From contig DJWN01000021.1 of assembly GCA_002440975.1 (NCBI GenBank), forward strand, positions 11,684 through 75,683: a stretch of DNA of 64,000 nt, written 5' to 3'. Source of the DNA: Bacteroidales bacterium UBA6229. Lineage in GTDB: Bacteria; Bacteroidota; Bacteroidia; Bacteroidales; F082. Under the pieces are notes generated by a model, which saw only the letters and a list, made by a program, of their open reading frames with translations, was not told the origin of the DNA and searched no databases. The position numbers and the translations under genes are program-made. This document shows positions 1 to 8,114 of the stretch, piece by piece. Position 1 is the stretch's first letter. The number at the start of each line of letters is the position of its first letter.

Positions 1-1
1 T

Positions 2-1036
2 TACGCACTTCCACGAACAACCTTAAAGTTTGATTTTATTCTTGAGAAAACTGTTTCCTTTAAAGGACCTTACAGCCAGTTTGCTGAAAGGATGCTTGGT
101 GTTCAGGATTTTGTGACCGAAAACTCAAGCTCGTACCGTATTTTGGATCTGATCCTTACACCAATAACTGAGCCCGATCCGGATGCTGTTTTCTATGTGC
201 GGTTTGATGATCGGGCTTCGAAGGATGATCAGAAAATTCCATTTAGCTTGCAGTCAGATGGTATTTTATTGGGTGTTGGCTCTGAAACAATTTCACAAAA
301 TGCCGAAACACTTTCCGTTGAAAAAACCCTGGTGAATTCCCCGGAGGAAAAACGATTCAACTACTATGCAGAACGTAATCTTTTCCAGCGAATTGACACG
401 ATTGTCAGAAAAATCACAATTGACACCACTGTGATCAAATTGCCCGTGTTACATACTAGCTGGCAGGATCGCAACCCCGAACAAAAAGCCAGAGCAGCTG
501 CAGATTATATCCAATCAATTCGCGAAGCAAGATATTTGCTGCTAAGTGGATATCAGGAAATAAATTATGGTAATAGCCTGATTTACATGGATAAACAACT
601 TAAACAATTGGAAGAAGCCTATTTAAGTTTGTTCCTCGGAATCAAAGAACGTAAAATTGAAGAACATCCTGTTTATTATACACCAGTGCAAAATTCAGAA
701 GGATTGGTGGCACTTGCCAGGTTAAATGACGAATTCGGAATCGTAAAATCCTCCGCCAAAGGCGAAACGATCCAGTTGGCGATCGAACCTATTGGAATAA
801 CACAAAAAATTCCCGGGATAGGGAAGGAGACACTTGAAACGGTAACAGTGATTAACAGCCTGCTCTACAGAAATCCTGAAATTGCTCAAATTGAGGTTTC
901 ATTCAAGGGAAAAACACTTCTAACTGACCGTATGCCAATACCACAATTAGGGAAAATAAGTGTTGCTCCGTTTAATAAAAACAAACTTAATTTTGACGCA
1001 AGAACCGGACAATTAATCAAACTGATTCGGGAATAA
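2..1036 (+). CDS. DUF4831 family protein, 5' end outside window
   Basis: The reading frame is open from base 2, so the true start lies upstream; the first internal ATG at 92 is not the real start. The translated part before that ATG (LPRTTLKF ... GPYSQFAERMLG) fits the N-terminal pattern of DUF4831 proteins, a Bacteroidota family of unknown function with a conserved 'GPY..yA..yLG' segment. About 344 residues are visible, with no membrane segment in that part. It ends 4 bp before the stop of the convergent kdsA gene. Function is unknown; the family call rests on pattern recognition. Confidence 0.75.
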   Translation, partial: YALPRTTLKFDFILEKTVSFKGPYSQFAERMLGVQDFVTENSSSYRILDLILTPITEPDPDAVFYVRFDDRASKDDQKIPFSLQSDGILLGVGSETISQNAETLSVEKTLVNSPEEKRFNYYAERNLFQRIDTIVRKITIDTTVIKLPVLHTSWQDRNPEQKARAAADYIQSIREARYLLLSGYQEINYGNSLIYMDKQLKQLEEAYLSLFLGIKERKIEEHPVYYTPVQNSEGLVALARLNDEFGIVKSSAKGETIQLAIEPIGITQKIPGIGKETLETVTVINSLLYRNPEIAQIEVSFKGKTLLTDRMPIPQLGKISVAPFNKNKLNFDARTGQLIKLIRE

Positions 1037-1040
1037 TCAA

Positions 1041-1862
1041 TTAAATAACAGCCTCCCGAATTTTAATCAGTTGTTCGATCAAAGGTTCAAGCCTGTCGAG
1101 CTTAAGCATATTGGCACCGTCTGATTTTGCTTTTGCCGGCTCCGGATGCGTTTCGATAAATAAACCATCAGCTCCCACAGCAATTGCTGCACGGGCAATC
1201 AATCCGATTAATTCGGGTTTCCCACCCGTAATACCTGAGGCTTGATTCGGCTGCTGCAACGAATGGGTAATATCCATAATTACAGGCACTTGCAATTGCT
1301 GCATCGTTTGAATATTCCTGAAATCCACAACCAAATCCTGGTAGCCGTACATATTACCTCTCTCGGTAAGCAACACCTGCTCGTTTCCTGACTGTTTCAC
1401 TTTATCAACGGCAAAACGCATGGCCTCACCTGATAAAAATTGTCCTTTCTTGATATTGATGATTCTACCTGTTTTGGCAGCGGCTACCAATAAATCAGTT
1501 TGACGGCACAAAAAAGCCGGAATTTGTAAAACGTCAACAAATTCAGCTGCCATTTCCGCTTCGTTTGCGGCATGAATATCAGTAACAACAGGAATAGCAA
1601 AAGCTTCCCTTACATGTTTTAAAACATTTAATGCTTTTAAATCACCAATTCCGGTAAAGGAATCCAACCGGGAGCGGTTTGCCTTGCGGTAAGAACCCTT
1701 GAAAATATAAGGAATTTGGTAAGCTTTACATATTTTACTCACTTTTTCTGCAATCAAATATGGGGTTTCTTCATTCTCAATTGCACAGGGCCCTGCCATC
1801 AAAATGAATTGATTAGCCACATTACTTGCATTTAGCTGATCTAAGGTGAAAGGGAATTTCAT
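1041..1862 (-). CDS. kdsA: 3-deoxy-8-phosphooctulonate (KDO-8-P) synthase
   Basis: Condenses arabinose-5-phosphate with phosphoenolpyruvate to make KDO-8-phosphate, the precursor of the KDO in the lipopolysaccharide core; cytoplasmic. The 273-residue protein is full length and shows the family hallmarks: GPCAIE near the N-terminus, FKGSYRKANR for substrate binding, VTDIH, and a C-terminal GADGLFIETHPEP segment. The start at 1862 (MKFPF) was chosen because it matches the family N-terminus; a longer in-frame extension to 1973 would overlap the upstream permease gene and looks non-native. It lies 1 bp after that permease's stop codon, so the two are probably co-transcribed. Confidence 0.95.
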   Translation of the reverse strand: MKFPFTLDQLNASNVANQFILMAGPCAIENEETPYLIAEKVSKICKAYQIPYIFKGSYRKANRSRLDSFTGIGDLKALNVLKHVREAFAIPVVTDIHAANEAEMAAEFVDVLQIPAFLCRQTDLLVAAAKTGRIINIKKGQFLSGEAMRFAVDKVKQSGNEQVLLTERGNMYGYQDLVVDFRNIQTMQQLQVPVIMDITHSLQQPNQASGITGGKPELIGLIARAAIAVGADGLFIETHPEPAKAKSDGANMLKLDRLEPLIEQLIKIREAVI

Positions 1863-1863
1863 G

Positions 1864-2799
1864 CTATAATTTCTTTGTATGATACTGATTTTGTGTAATA
1901 TGGACTTTATCCACCGTTTTACCTGATTTACTGATAACAAAATACACTCCTGCAAAAATAACCATAGCAGCAAGAACCTCCTGAAAAGTTAGCTGATCTT
2001 TTTTATAATAAATTGCAATCATGCTTGCAAAAACCGGCTGCAAATAAATCATCACACTATTGGTAGCCGGATTGATATGCCGGAGTGAGTAATTGTTTAA
2101 TAAGTAAGCCAGAAAAGTTGTAAAAACCACAACGTAAGATATTGACAACCAAATATTAACAGGAATTACATTCCAATTTTCGGCCAGAGCAGGAGGGAGG
2201 GTGATCGGAATTACATAGAGTGCACCAAAAAGAAAAATCCATCTCATCACAGTAAATGCTTGATAATGAAGCATTACCGGCTTTATTAACACCAAAAACA
2301 AGGCATAGGAGATAGCGTTAGCCATAACAAGCAGGTTACCTAAAAAATTTCCAGGTTCAAGATTTATTGTGCCAGAAGTGAGAATCAGAAAAGTTGCTCC
2401 GGCAGAACCAAGAATAATTCCCAATAATTTGCGCTTTGTAATATCTTCTTTCATAAGTAGTTGCGAAAATATTAAAACAGCAATAGGCACACCTACCATG
2501 ATTATACTGGCATTGATTGGCGTGGTAAGATTCAATCCTTCAAAAAACAATATTTGATTGACAGCCACACCAAAAAATGCAGCAATAGCAATGCGTAATA
2601 AATGCTTTTTTTGAATTTGTTCGGATTTGGTAAAAGGCTTTAATATCCAGAAAAGCAGGGCAGCAACAATCACTCTGATCAAAATAATGGATCGAGGTTG
2701 TAAATAATCAGGCATTATCCCTTTGGCTATCACATAGTTAATCCCATAAATGAGGTTTGCAGTAAAAGCCGCTGTCAAAGCCAGATACCTGGTTTTCAA
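1864..2799 (-). CDS. EamA/DMT-family permease
   Basis: Predicted inner-membrane drug/metabolite transporter of the EamA (RhaT-like) family with 311 residues, about ten hydrophobic helices and two internally homologous EamA halves (residues about 8-140 and 155-295). Helices end in typical EamA signatures such as the glycine-rich LGNLLVMANAISYALFLVL stretch. The substrate cannot be told from sequence; export of a metabolite or amino acid is usual for the family. It sits between a DUF3127 gene (12 bp upstream) and kdsA (1 bp downstream) in a tight minus-strand operon. Confidence 0.9.
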   Translation of the reverse strand: MKTRYLALTAAFTANLIYGINYVIAKGIMPDYLQPRSIILIRVIVAALLFWILKPFTKSEQIQKKHLLRIAIAAFFGVAVNQILFFEGLNLTTPINASIIMVGVPIAVLIFSQLLMKEDITKRKLLGIILGSAGATFLILTSGTINLEPGNFLGNLLVMANAISYALFLVLIKPVMLHYQAFTVMRWIFLFGALYVIPITLPPALAENWNVIPVNIWLSISYVVVFTTFLAYLLNNYSLRHINPATNSVMIYLQPVFASMIAIYYKKDQLTFQEVLAAMVIFAGVYFVISKSGKTVDKVHITQNQYHTKKL

Positions 2800-2811
2800 A
2801 ACAAAAAATGC

Positions 2812-3177
2812 TTAGAATGGCAGATCACCTTCTTCGCTATCCATGCCAGGATCAATGTTATAATCACCGGCAGGAGGAAGGGGATCGGATGGAATGTCTG
2901 AACCGCCTAAACGATCGAATTTCCAGGGTTTGATGTCGGTGTACCAGCGACCGTTATACTCGCGTGACTCTACATTAATACTGGCTTTGATCTGTTCGCC
3001 TGGTTTAAAGGTAGTGGCTTCCTCAGCTTTATCTCCCCAACAGCTCAAACATACTTTTTTCGGAAATTGATCTTCTGTTTCAATGATCAGATCCTGCCGT
3101 ACCCAGGTTCCGTTTTTTCCTTGTCCGGTTTGGCGTTGTCCTAATTGAACAACTTTTCCAGTGATCTCTAAACTCAT
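2812..3177 (-). CDS. DUF3127 domain protein (OB-fold/SSB-like)
   Basis: A 121-residue acidic-tailed protein matching DUF3127, a Bacteroidota family predicted to be a small OB-fold protein. It starts with MSLEITGKVV and contains the conserved WVRQDLIIETEDQFPKKV stretch, KPGEQIKASINVESREYNG and W(Y/F)TDIKPWK. The tail ends in several acidic residues and a hydrophobic tip (EEGDLPF), reminiscent of the protein-interaction tail of single-stranded DNA-binding proteins; that resemblance is an inference. The start at 3177 was chosen over an upstream extension to 3237 because MSLEI matches the family start. First gene of the DUF3127-permease-kdsA operon. Confidence 0.85.
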   Translation of the reverse strand: MSLEITGKVVQLGQRQTGQGKNGTWVRQDLIIETEDQFPKKVCLSCWGDKAEEATTFKPGEQIKASINVESREYNGRWYTDIKPWKFDRLGGSDIPSDPLPPAGDYNIDPGMDSEEGDLPF

Positions 3178-3234
3178 GATATAGTGGGTTTTAAATTTCA
3201 GATTTTGTTTTTTTCGAACCAGTACGAAAAGTGA

Positions 3235-3242
3235 CAAAGATA
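3235..3242 (-). promoter_or_regulatory. Putative -7 box for the DUF3127-permease-kdsA operon
   Basis: On the minus strand this reads TATCTTTG, a perfect match to the Bacteroidota -7 consensus TAnnTTTG, about 58 bp before the DUF3127 start codon. No well-spaced -33 TTG was found. Confidence 0.45.
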
Positions 3243-3324
3243 ATCAAAAATTAAGCAAAGGAGTTTCAAATTTTGACTATCAGAACAAAGTGGATAGTAA
3301 ACTGTTTAAGCACCATATACTTAA

Positions 3325-3945
3325 ATGATGAAAAGATTACTTATACTGCTTGTAATATTATTCACCCAAATTTATTCAATTCAAACTTATGCCATGAATA
3401 GTTCTGAAAAAATGGATACAATTACACTTGGAGCCGGTTGTTTTTGGTGTACGGAAGCTGTTTTTCAACAATTAAAAGGAGTTGTTTCAGTTACTTCCGG
3501 TTATAGCGGAGGCAAAATTTCTAATCCAACCTACCGAGAAGTAAGTTCTGGTTTAACAGGCCATGCCGAAGTGATTCAGCTTGTATATGATAAGTCTGAG
3601 ATAAGCCTTGAGGATATTCTGAAAGTATTCTTTAGAACGCATAATCCCACCACGCTAAATCGCCAGGGTGCTGATGTGGGAACGCAATACCGGTCAGCAA
3701 TTTTCTATCATACCGATACCCAACGCAAAATTGCAGAAAAAGTCAAACAGAACCTGAACGAAGCAGCTATTTGGGAGGATTCAATTGTTACTGAAATAAC
3801 TCCATTTAAAGCTTTTTACAAAGCTGAAGAATATCATCAAAACTATTATAATAATAATCCCAATCAAGGGTATTGCCAGTTTGTGATTGTTCCGAAGCTG
3901 GAAAAATTCAATCAGCTTTTTGAAGAGCTGAAGAAAGACAATTAA
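3325..3945 (+). CDS. msrA: Peptide-methionine (S)-S-oxide reductase MsrA, exported
   Basis: Reduces methionine-S-sulfoxide in oxidised proteins. The 206-residue protein has a hydrophobic N-terminal signal (residues 4-22) followed by the MsrA catalytic motif GCFWC (catalytic Cys39, Cys42), then GYSGG, GHAEVI, FFRTHNPT, a DVGTQYRS segment and a C-terminal YCQFVI segment carrying a further cysteine. The signal sequence implies a periplasmic repair enzyme, unlike the cytoplasmic form. No MsrB domain is fused. It is a single-gene unit facing a convergent TPR gene. Confidence 0.95.
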   Translation: MMKRLLILLVILFTQIYSIQTYAMNSSEKMDTITLGAGCFWCTEAVFQQLKGVVSVTSGYSGGKISNPTYREVSSGLTGHAEVIQLVYDKSEISLEDILKVFFRTHNPTTLNRQGADVGTQYRSAIFYHTDTQRKIAEKVKQNLNEAAIWEDSIVTEITPFKAFYKAEEYHQNYYNNNPNQGYCQFVIVPKLEKFNQLFEELKKDN

Positions 3946-4053
3946 CCAACTATATTTATTGTTTCTTTAAACATCTGTAATAGTGTACATTACTCAAAAT
4001 TTTGCGTTTTACAAATGTTCTATAATTTATATTATGTAAACTTACAATTTCAA

Positions 4054-4098
4054 AATAAGAGGGCACAAAGAATCTATTCATGCCCTGCTTTCTTATTA
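4054..4098. terminator. Bidirectional hairpin between msrA and the TPR gene
   Basis: GGGCA (4061-4065) pairs with TGCCC (4081-4085), with the flanking AATAAGA/TCTTATT arms able to extend the stem around a small bulge. It lies between two convergent genes, where a shared terminator is expected. The T-run is weak on the plus side. Confidence 0.45.
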
Positions 4099-4106
4099 TA
4101 TCGGAA

Positions 4107-5249
4107 TTAGTTATTCAGTCCTTCCAATTTATCAGCCATATTAAAACGGGTGTAAATTGATTTCAAAACTGCGCGGGTTTCTTCGTTTTCGGGCTGTAAC
4201 TCATTTGCCTTTTCAAGATGTGGTAAAGCTTTCTTAATAATTGCATTTGCCTCTTCTGTCAGCTTGTCATATTCAGCTGTTGCGTCCAGAGGCAAGTCGT
4301 TGGCTTTAACCTGAAGCTGATTACTCTGGTTGATATACAATGCACCCAGGTTGTAAATGGCATCATAATATTCAGGATTAATTTCGATCGCCTTTTCATA
4401 ATACAACTCCGCAGAATCCATGTCAAACATGACTTCATTGCTTTCGTCACCATAAATGGTTCCCAGTACGAAGAAAATCGAATAATTTTGAGGATCCTTT
4501 TCAACAAGCAGTTTCAAATCGTCAACTACTTTAGCACCCTCACCTATAGCCAGATAAGCATTTATCTCTTCCAGCATTAAACCGGCATCATCAGGATACT
4601 TTTCACGACCGGTTTTCAGGGTGGCAAACATTGCATCTGTATTTCCCAGACTTCTGTAGGCCGAAGCCATGTTTTTATAAACATCTGCTTCTTCAAAGCC
4701 GAGATCCAGCAGTTCCTGATACAAACTGATCGACTGCTCAAATTTCTCTCCTCTTACTGCGGAAAGTGCTGCATTTAGAAGTGCCAGGGTATCAACTTTA
4801 TTTACGTATTTACCAACCTCATACGACTTTTTAAACTTCTCGGAAGCCATAACAAAGTCTCCTTCATTGAAATCTTCGACACCATAGGCAAAGTATTGTT
4901 GTCCAATGGCTTCGATACGCGGATCTATGTCATCGGCTCTTTTTAATTTATCCTCAGGGTCTAATTCAAGAGCTTTCAGAAAAGACTCAAAACTCTTTTC
5001 CAAAGCATTATCATCCAACGATTTGAACTCTTCAGAAAAAACGAGATTCAAATAAATAATTCCTCTGTACATCCAGGTCTTTGAATCTTCACTTGTTTTA
5101 GGATGATTTACAGCTTTGTCAATTGATTCCTTTGCTTTATCGTACTGAGCGTTTTTATTGTACATAAAAGCATTCGTTCTTTCTGATTTTTGGGCAAAAA
5201 CTGATGAAGCTATGATCAGCATTGCTACTAATACAATTAATTTTTTCAT
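4107..5249 (-). CDS. Secreted TPR-repeat protein
   Basis: A 380-residue protein with an N-terminal signal peptide (MKKLIVLVAMLIIASSVFAQ) and at least six tetratricopeptide repeats, for example around ALELDPEDK, EKAIEINPEYYDAIYNLGALY and EKANELQPENEETRAVL. Such periplasmic or outer-membrane-associated TPR proteins are common in Bacteroidota and usually scaffold protein complexes; no specific role can be given. The start at 5249 was chosen because it gives a clean signal peptide; the extension to 5282 adds 11 unlikely residues. It stands alone, downstream of gyrA on the same strand with about 97 bp between, so read-through from gyrA is possible. Confidence 0.85.
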   Translation of the reverse strand: MKKLIVLVAMLIIASSVFAQKSERTNAFMYNKNAQYDKAKESIDKAVNHPKTSEDSKTWMYRGIIYLNLVFSEEFKSLDDNALEKSFESFLKALELDPEDKLKRADDIDPRIEAIGQQYFAYGVEDFNEGDFVMASEKFKKSYEVGKYVNKVDTLALLNAALSAVRGEKFEQSISLYQELLDLGFEEADVYKNMASAYRSLGNTDAMFATLKTGREKYPDDAGLMLEEINAYLAIGEGAKVVDDLKLLVEKDPQNYSIFFVLGTIYGDESNEVMFDMDSAELYYEKAIEINPEYYDAIYNLGALYINQSNQLQVKANDLPLDATAEYDKLTEEANAIIKKALPHLEKANELQPENEETRAVLKSIYTRFNMADKLEGLNN

Positions 5250-5346
5250 TTGTGTCAGTTTTAAAAGGTTATCATTTAGCATTCTGTAATTGAATTTATT
5301 AAAATGCCAACATCATGCCAAAATTTACCAATCAATTAATTTTATG

Positions 5347-7863
5347 TTAATCCTCAAAGTTTTCTTCTATTGTATCTTCCTGAATTTCAGTATTTTCGTC
5401 TTCTAATTCTTCCACTTGCTCTACTGAAACTTTAGCAACAGCAGCAATTTCATCCTGATCACGTAAATTAATCAGCCTAACGCCTTGTGTTGCTCTGCCC
5501 ATGATGCGTAAGCTTTCGACGGCAATGCGAATGATAATCCCTGATCTATTGATAATCATTAAATCATCATTGTCAATTACGTCCTTTATCGCAATAAGAT
5601 TGCCTGTTTTTTCAGTAACATTCAGGGTCTTCACACCTTTTCCGCCTCTGTTGGTTACCCGATAATCATCTAGTTTCGAACGCTTTCCGTATCCTTTTTC
5701 GGAAACTACCAGAATTGATGAATCAGCATCATTAATGCATATCATCCCTACTACTTCGTCGGCCGCAGAACCCAAAGTTATTCCTCTTACTCCTGAAGCA
5801 TTTCTCCCCATCGGACGAACCGTAGATTCGTTAAAGCGAATAGCCCTTCCGGATTTCAAAGCCATGATCACCTCACTTGTGCCATTTGTAAGTCGTGCTT
5901 CCAACAACTCATCTCCTTCGCGTATGGTTATGGCATTGATACCATTTTGTCGCGGTCGTGAATAAGCCTCAAGGCTGGTCTTTTTGATCACACCTTTTTT
6001 GGTTCCTAAAATGATGAAGTTATTCTCAATATACTCTTGATCCTTAAGATTTTGAATATTCATAAAGGTCTTTACTTTATCGTTAGGATCGATATTGATT
6101 ATATTTTGGATCGCCCTGCCTTTGCTTTGACGAGTTCCTTCGGGTATTTCAAACACTCTGAGCCAGAAACACTTACCATTCTCTGTGAAGAACAGCATAT
6201 AATTGTGATTCGTGGCAATAAACAGGTGTTCAATGAAATCTTCGTCTCTGGCATCAGAGCCTTTGGAACCACGGCCTCCCCTTCCCTGACGTCGGTATTC
6301 GCTTAAGGCAGTACGCTTGATGTACCCCATATGTGATATTGTAACCACTACGGGTTCATCAGGAATGATATCTTCTATTTTGAAATCTTCAGCTGAGTAA
6401 ACAACTGTTGACCGAGACTCATCGCCGTATTTTTCTTTGATAGCCAGCAATTCATTTTTAATTATTTCATATCTAATACTCTCATTTTCAAGTATTTCAT
6501 TAAATCTGGCAATCTGTTTTAATATCTCATCATACTCTTCCTTGATCTTTTGAATCTCAAGACCGGTCAGACGTTGCAACCTCATTTCAAGGATTGCTTT
6601 TGCCTGAATCTCTGAAAGATTAAACTGACTGATCAGACCATTGCGTGCTTCTTCGGGTGTTTTTGAAGCCTTGATCAGTTCAATTACCGCATCAATATTG
6701 TTAAGCGCAATGATCAGTCCTTTGAGGATATGCGCTCTTTTTTCTGCCTCTCTCAACTCATATTTTGTGCGTCTGATAACCACCTCATGCCGGTGTTCGA
6801 CATAATAATGAATGAGTTCTTTCAGGTTAAGCGTCCGCGGCCTACCTTTGACAAGTGCAACATTATTCACGCTGAAAGAAGTCTGAAGTGCTGTCATCTG
6901 ATACAATTTGTTCAGCACAACATTCGAAACAGCATCCCTTTTCAGTTCGTAAACGATCCGCATTCCGTTTCTATCCGATTCATCGCGTATATCTGAGATA
7001 CCCTCAATTTTTTTATCATTCACCAGATCGGCTGTTTTTTTGATCATCTCAGCCTTATTGACCTGATATGGAATAGAATTAGCAATTATCCATTCCCTCC
7101 CGCCGTGTTCCTCTACAACGGTTTCACCTCGCATCACAACGCGTCCTCTGCCGGTTTCAAAAGCCTCTTTCACACCTTCATAACCATAAATGATACCTCC
7201 GGTTGGAAAATCAGGTGCTTTGATATATTGCATCAGCTCGGGAATTGTGATTTCTCGGTTATCGATGTAAGCGATGGTACCGTCAATCACTTCCGACAAA
7301 TTATGAGGAGGCATATTGGTTGCCATACCCACTGCAATACCGCTTGCACCATTAACCAGCAGATTAGGAATAGCAGATGGCAAAACGGTTGGCTCGGTAA
7401 GTGAATCATCAAAGTTTAATTGAAAATCAACCGTGTCTTTGTCAATATCACTGAGCATTTCTTCCGCAATCTTGCGTAATCGGGCCTCGGTATAACGCAT
7501 TGCTGCAGGGCTGTCGCCATCAATTGATCCAAAGTTACCCTGACCGTCAACCAGCGGATACCTTAACGACCATTCCTGAGCCATACGTACCATGGCATCA
7601 TAAACAGAGGAATCGCCATGGGGATGATATTTACCGAGCACCTCCCCTACTATTCTGGCGGATTTTTTATAACTTCTGTTTGAAAGCACACCCAGATCGA
7701 GCATACCATATAATACACGCCTGTGAACAGGCTTTAAACCATCGCGCACATCAGGTAAAGCGCGTGAAACGATCACCGACATTGAATAATCAATGTAGGC
7801 TGATTTCATCTGGTTTTCAATATTGACTTTTACAATTTTTTCTCCTTCAAAAACCTCTTCCAT
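5347..7863 (-). CDS. gyrA: DNA gyrase subunit A
   Basis: Breakage-reunion subunit of DNA gyrase, which introduces negative supercoils using ATP. The full-length 838-residue protein has the winged-helix region, the catalytic tyrosine in MRYTEARL (Tyr124), and the quinolone-determining segment HPHGDSSVYD in its wild-type form, with Ser85 and Asp89 at the positions usually mutated in resistant strains. The C-terminal beta-pinwheel contains the GyrA box QGRGGRGSKG, which separates gyrase A from ParC. An acidic C-terminal tail follows. It is transcribed away from clpC with its own promoter. Confidence 0.97.
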   Translation of the reverse strand: MEEVFEGEKIVKVNIENQMKSAYIDYSMSVIVSRALPDVRDGLKPVHRRVLYGMLDLGVLSNRSYKKSARIVGEVLGKYHPHGDSSVYDAMVRMAQEWSLRYPLVDGQGNFGSIDGDSPAAMRYTEARLRKIAEEMLSDIDKDTVDFQLNFDDSLTEPTVLPSAIPNLLVNGASGIAVGMATNMPPHNLSEVIDGTIAYIDNREITIPELMQYIKAPDFPTGGIIYGYEGVKEAFETGRGRVVMRGETVVEEHGGREWIIANSIPYQVNKAEMIKKTADLVNDKKIEGISDIRDESDRNGMRIVYELKRDAVSNVVLNKLYQMTALQTSFSVNNVALVKGRPRTLNLKELIHYYVEHRHEVVIRRTKYELREAEKRAHILKGLIIALNNIDAVIELIKASKTPEEARNGLISQFNLSEIQAKAILEMRLQRLTGLEIQKIKEEYDEILKQIARFNEILENESIRYEIIKNELLAIKEKYGDESRSTVVYSAEDFKIEDIIPDEPVVVTISHMGYIKRTALSEYRRQGRGGRGSKGSDARDEDFIEHLFIATNHNYMLFFTENGKCFWLRVFEIPEGTRQSKGRAIQNIINIDPNDKVKTFMNIQNLKDQEYIENNFIILGTKKGVIKKTSLEAYSRPRQNGINAITIREGDELLEARLTNGTSEVIMALKSGRAIRFNESTVRPMGRNASGVRGITLGSAADEVVGMICINDADSSILVVSEKGYGKRSKLDDYRVTNRGGKGVKTLNVTEKTGNLIAIKDVIDNDDLMIINRSGIIIRIAVESLRIMGRATQGVRLINLRDQDEIAAVAKVSVEQVEELEDENTEIQEDTIEENFED

Positions 7864-7906
7864 TCAAGTAAAATCTAAATTAGCCTTTTCCTATTTAATA
7901 AGTATG

Positions 7907-7933
7907 CAAAAGTACAAAAAATTAGTAGGCCAA
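7907..7933 (-). promoter_or_regulatory. Promoter of gyrA
   Basis: On the minus strand TTG (7933-7931) and TACTTTTG (7914-7907) are separated by 16 bp, matching the Bacteroidota -33/-7 architecture. The -7 box ends 43 bp before the gyrA start codon. Confidence 0.65.
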
Positions 7934-8006
7934 TCTCTTTCAAGTAAAATCAAATTAAGGAATGTTTGAACAATCGACTGTTAATATTTTTGTCAGGCGA
8001 ACAATG

Positions 8007-8033
8007 TTGGACTGATTTTTGTTTCTACTTTTG
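8007..8033 (+). promoter_or_regulatory. Promoter of clpC
   Basis: TTG (8007-8009), a 16-bp spacer and TACTTTTG (8026-8033) match the Bacteroidota primary sigma consensus. Transcription would begin near 8040, giving a leader of about 75 nt that contains a perfect inverted repeat. Confidence 0.65.
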
Positions 8034-8042
8034 AATCTTTAT

Positions 8043-8074
8043 GCTAAAACACATACAAAAATTGGCGTTTTAGC
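8043..8074 (+). promoter_or_regulatory. Inverted repeat in the clpC leader
   Basis: GCTAAAAC (8043-8050) and GTTTTAGC (8067-8074) are perfect 8-bp arms around a 16-nt loop, directly after the predicted start of transcription. It could be an operator for a stress repressor or an RNA hairpin. It does not match the CIRCE sequence (TTAGCACTC-N9-GAGTGCTAA). Seen directly; role inferred. Confidence 0.5.
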
Positions 8075-8114
8075 GTTTAAAAATAACTGAAAGGAAAGCT
8101 ATAACACACATAAT

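Noticed and set aside
1863..1973. N-terminal extension of kdsA
   Set aside because: It lies wholly inside the coding region of the upstream permease gene and does not match KdsA N-termini.
7500..7826. Open frame of 108 codons opposite the start of gyrA
   Set aside because: It is antisense to the highly conserved gyrase N-terminal region, has no family resemblance and no promoter; a codon-bias shadow.
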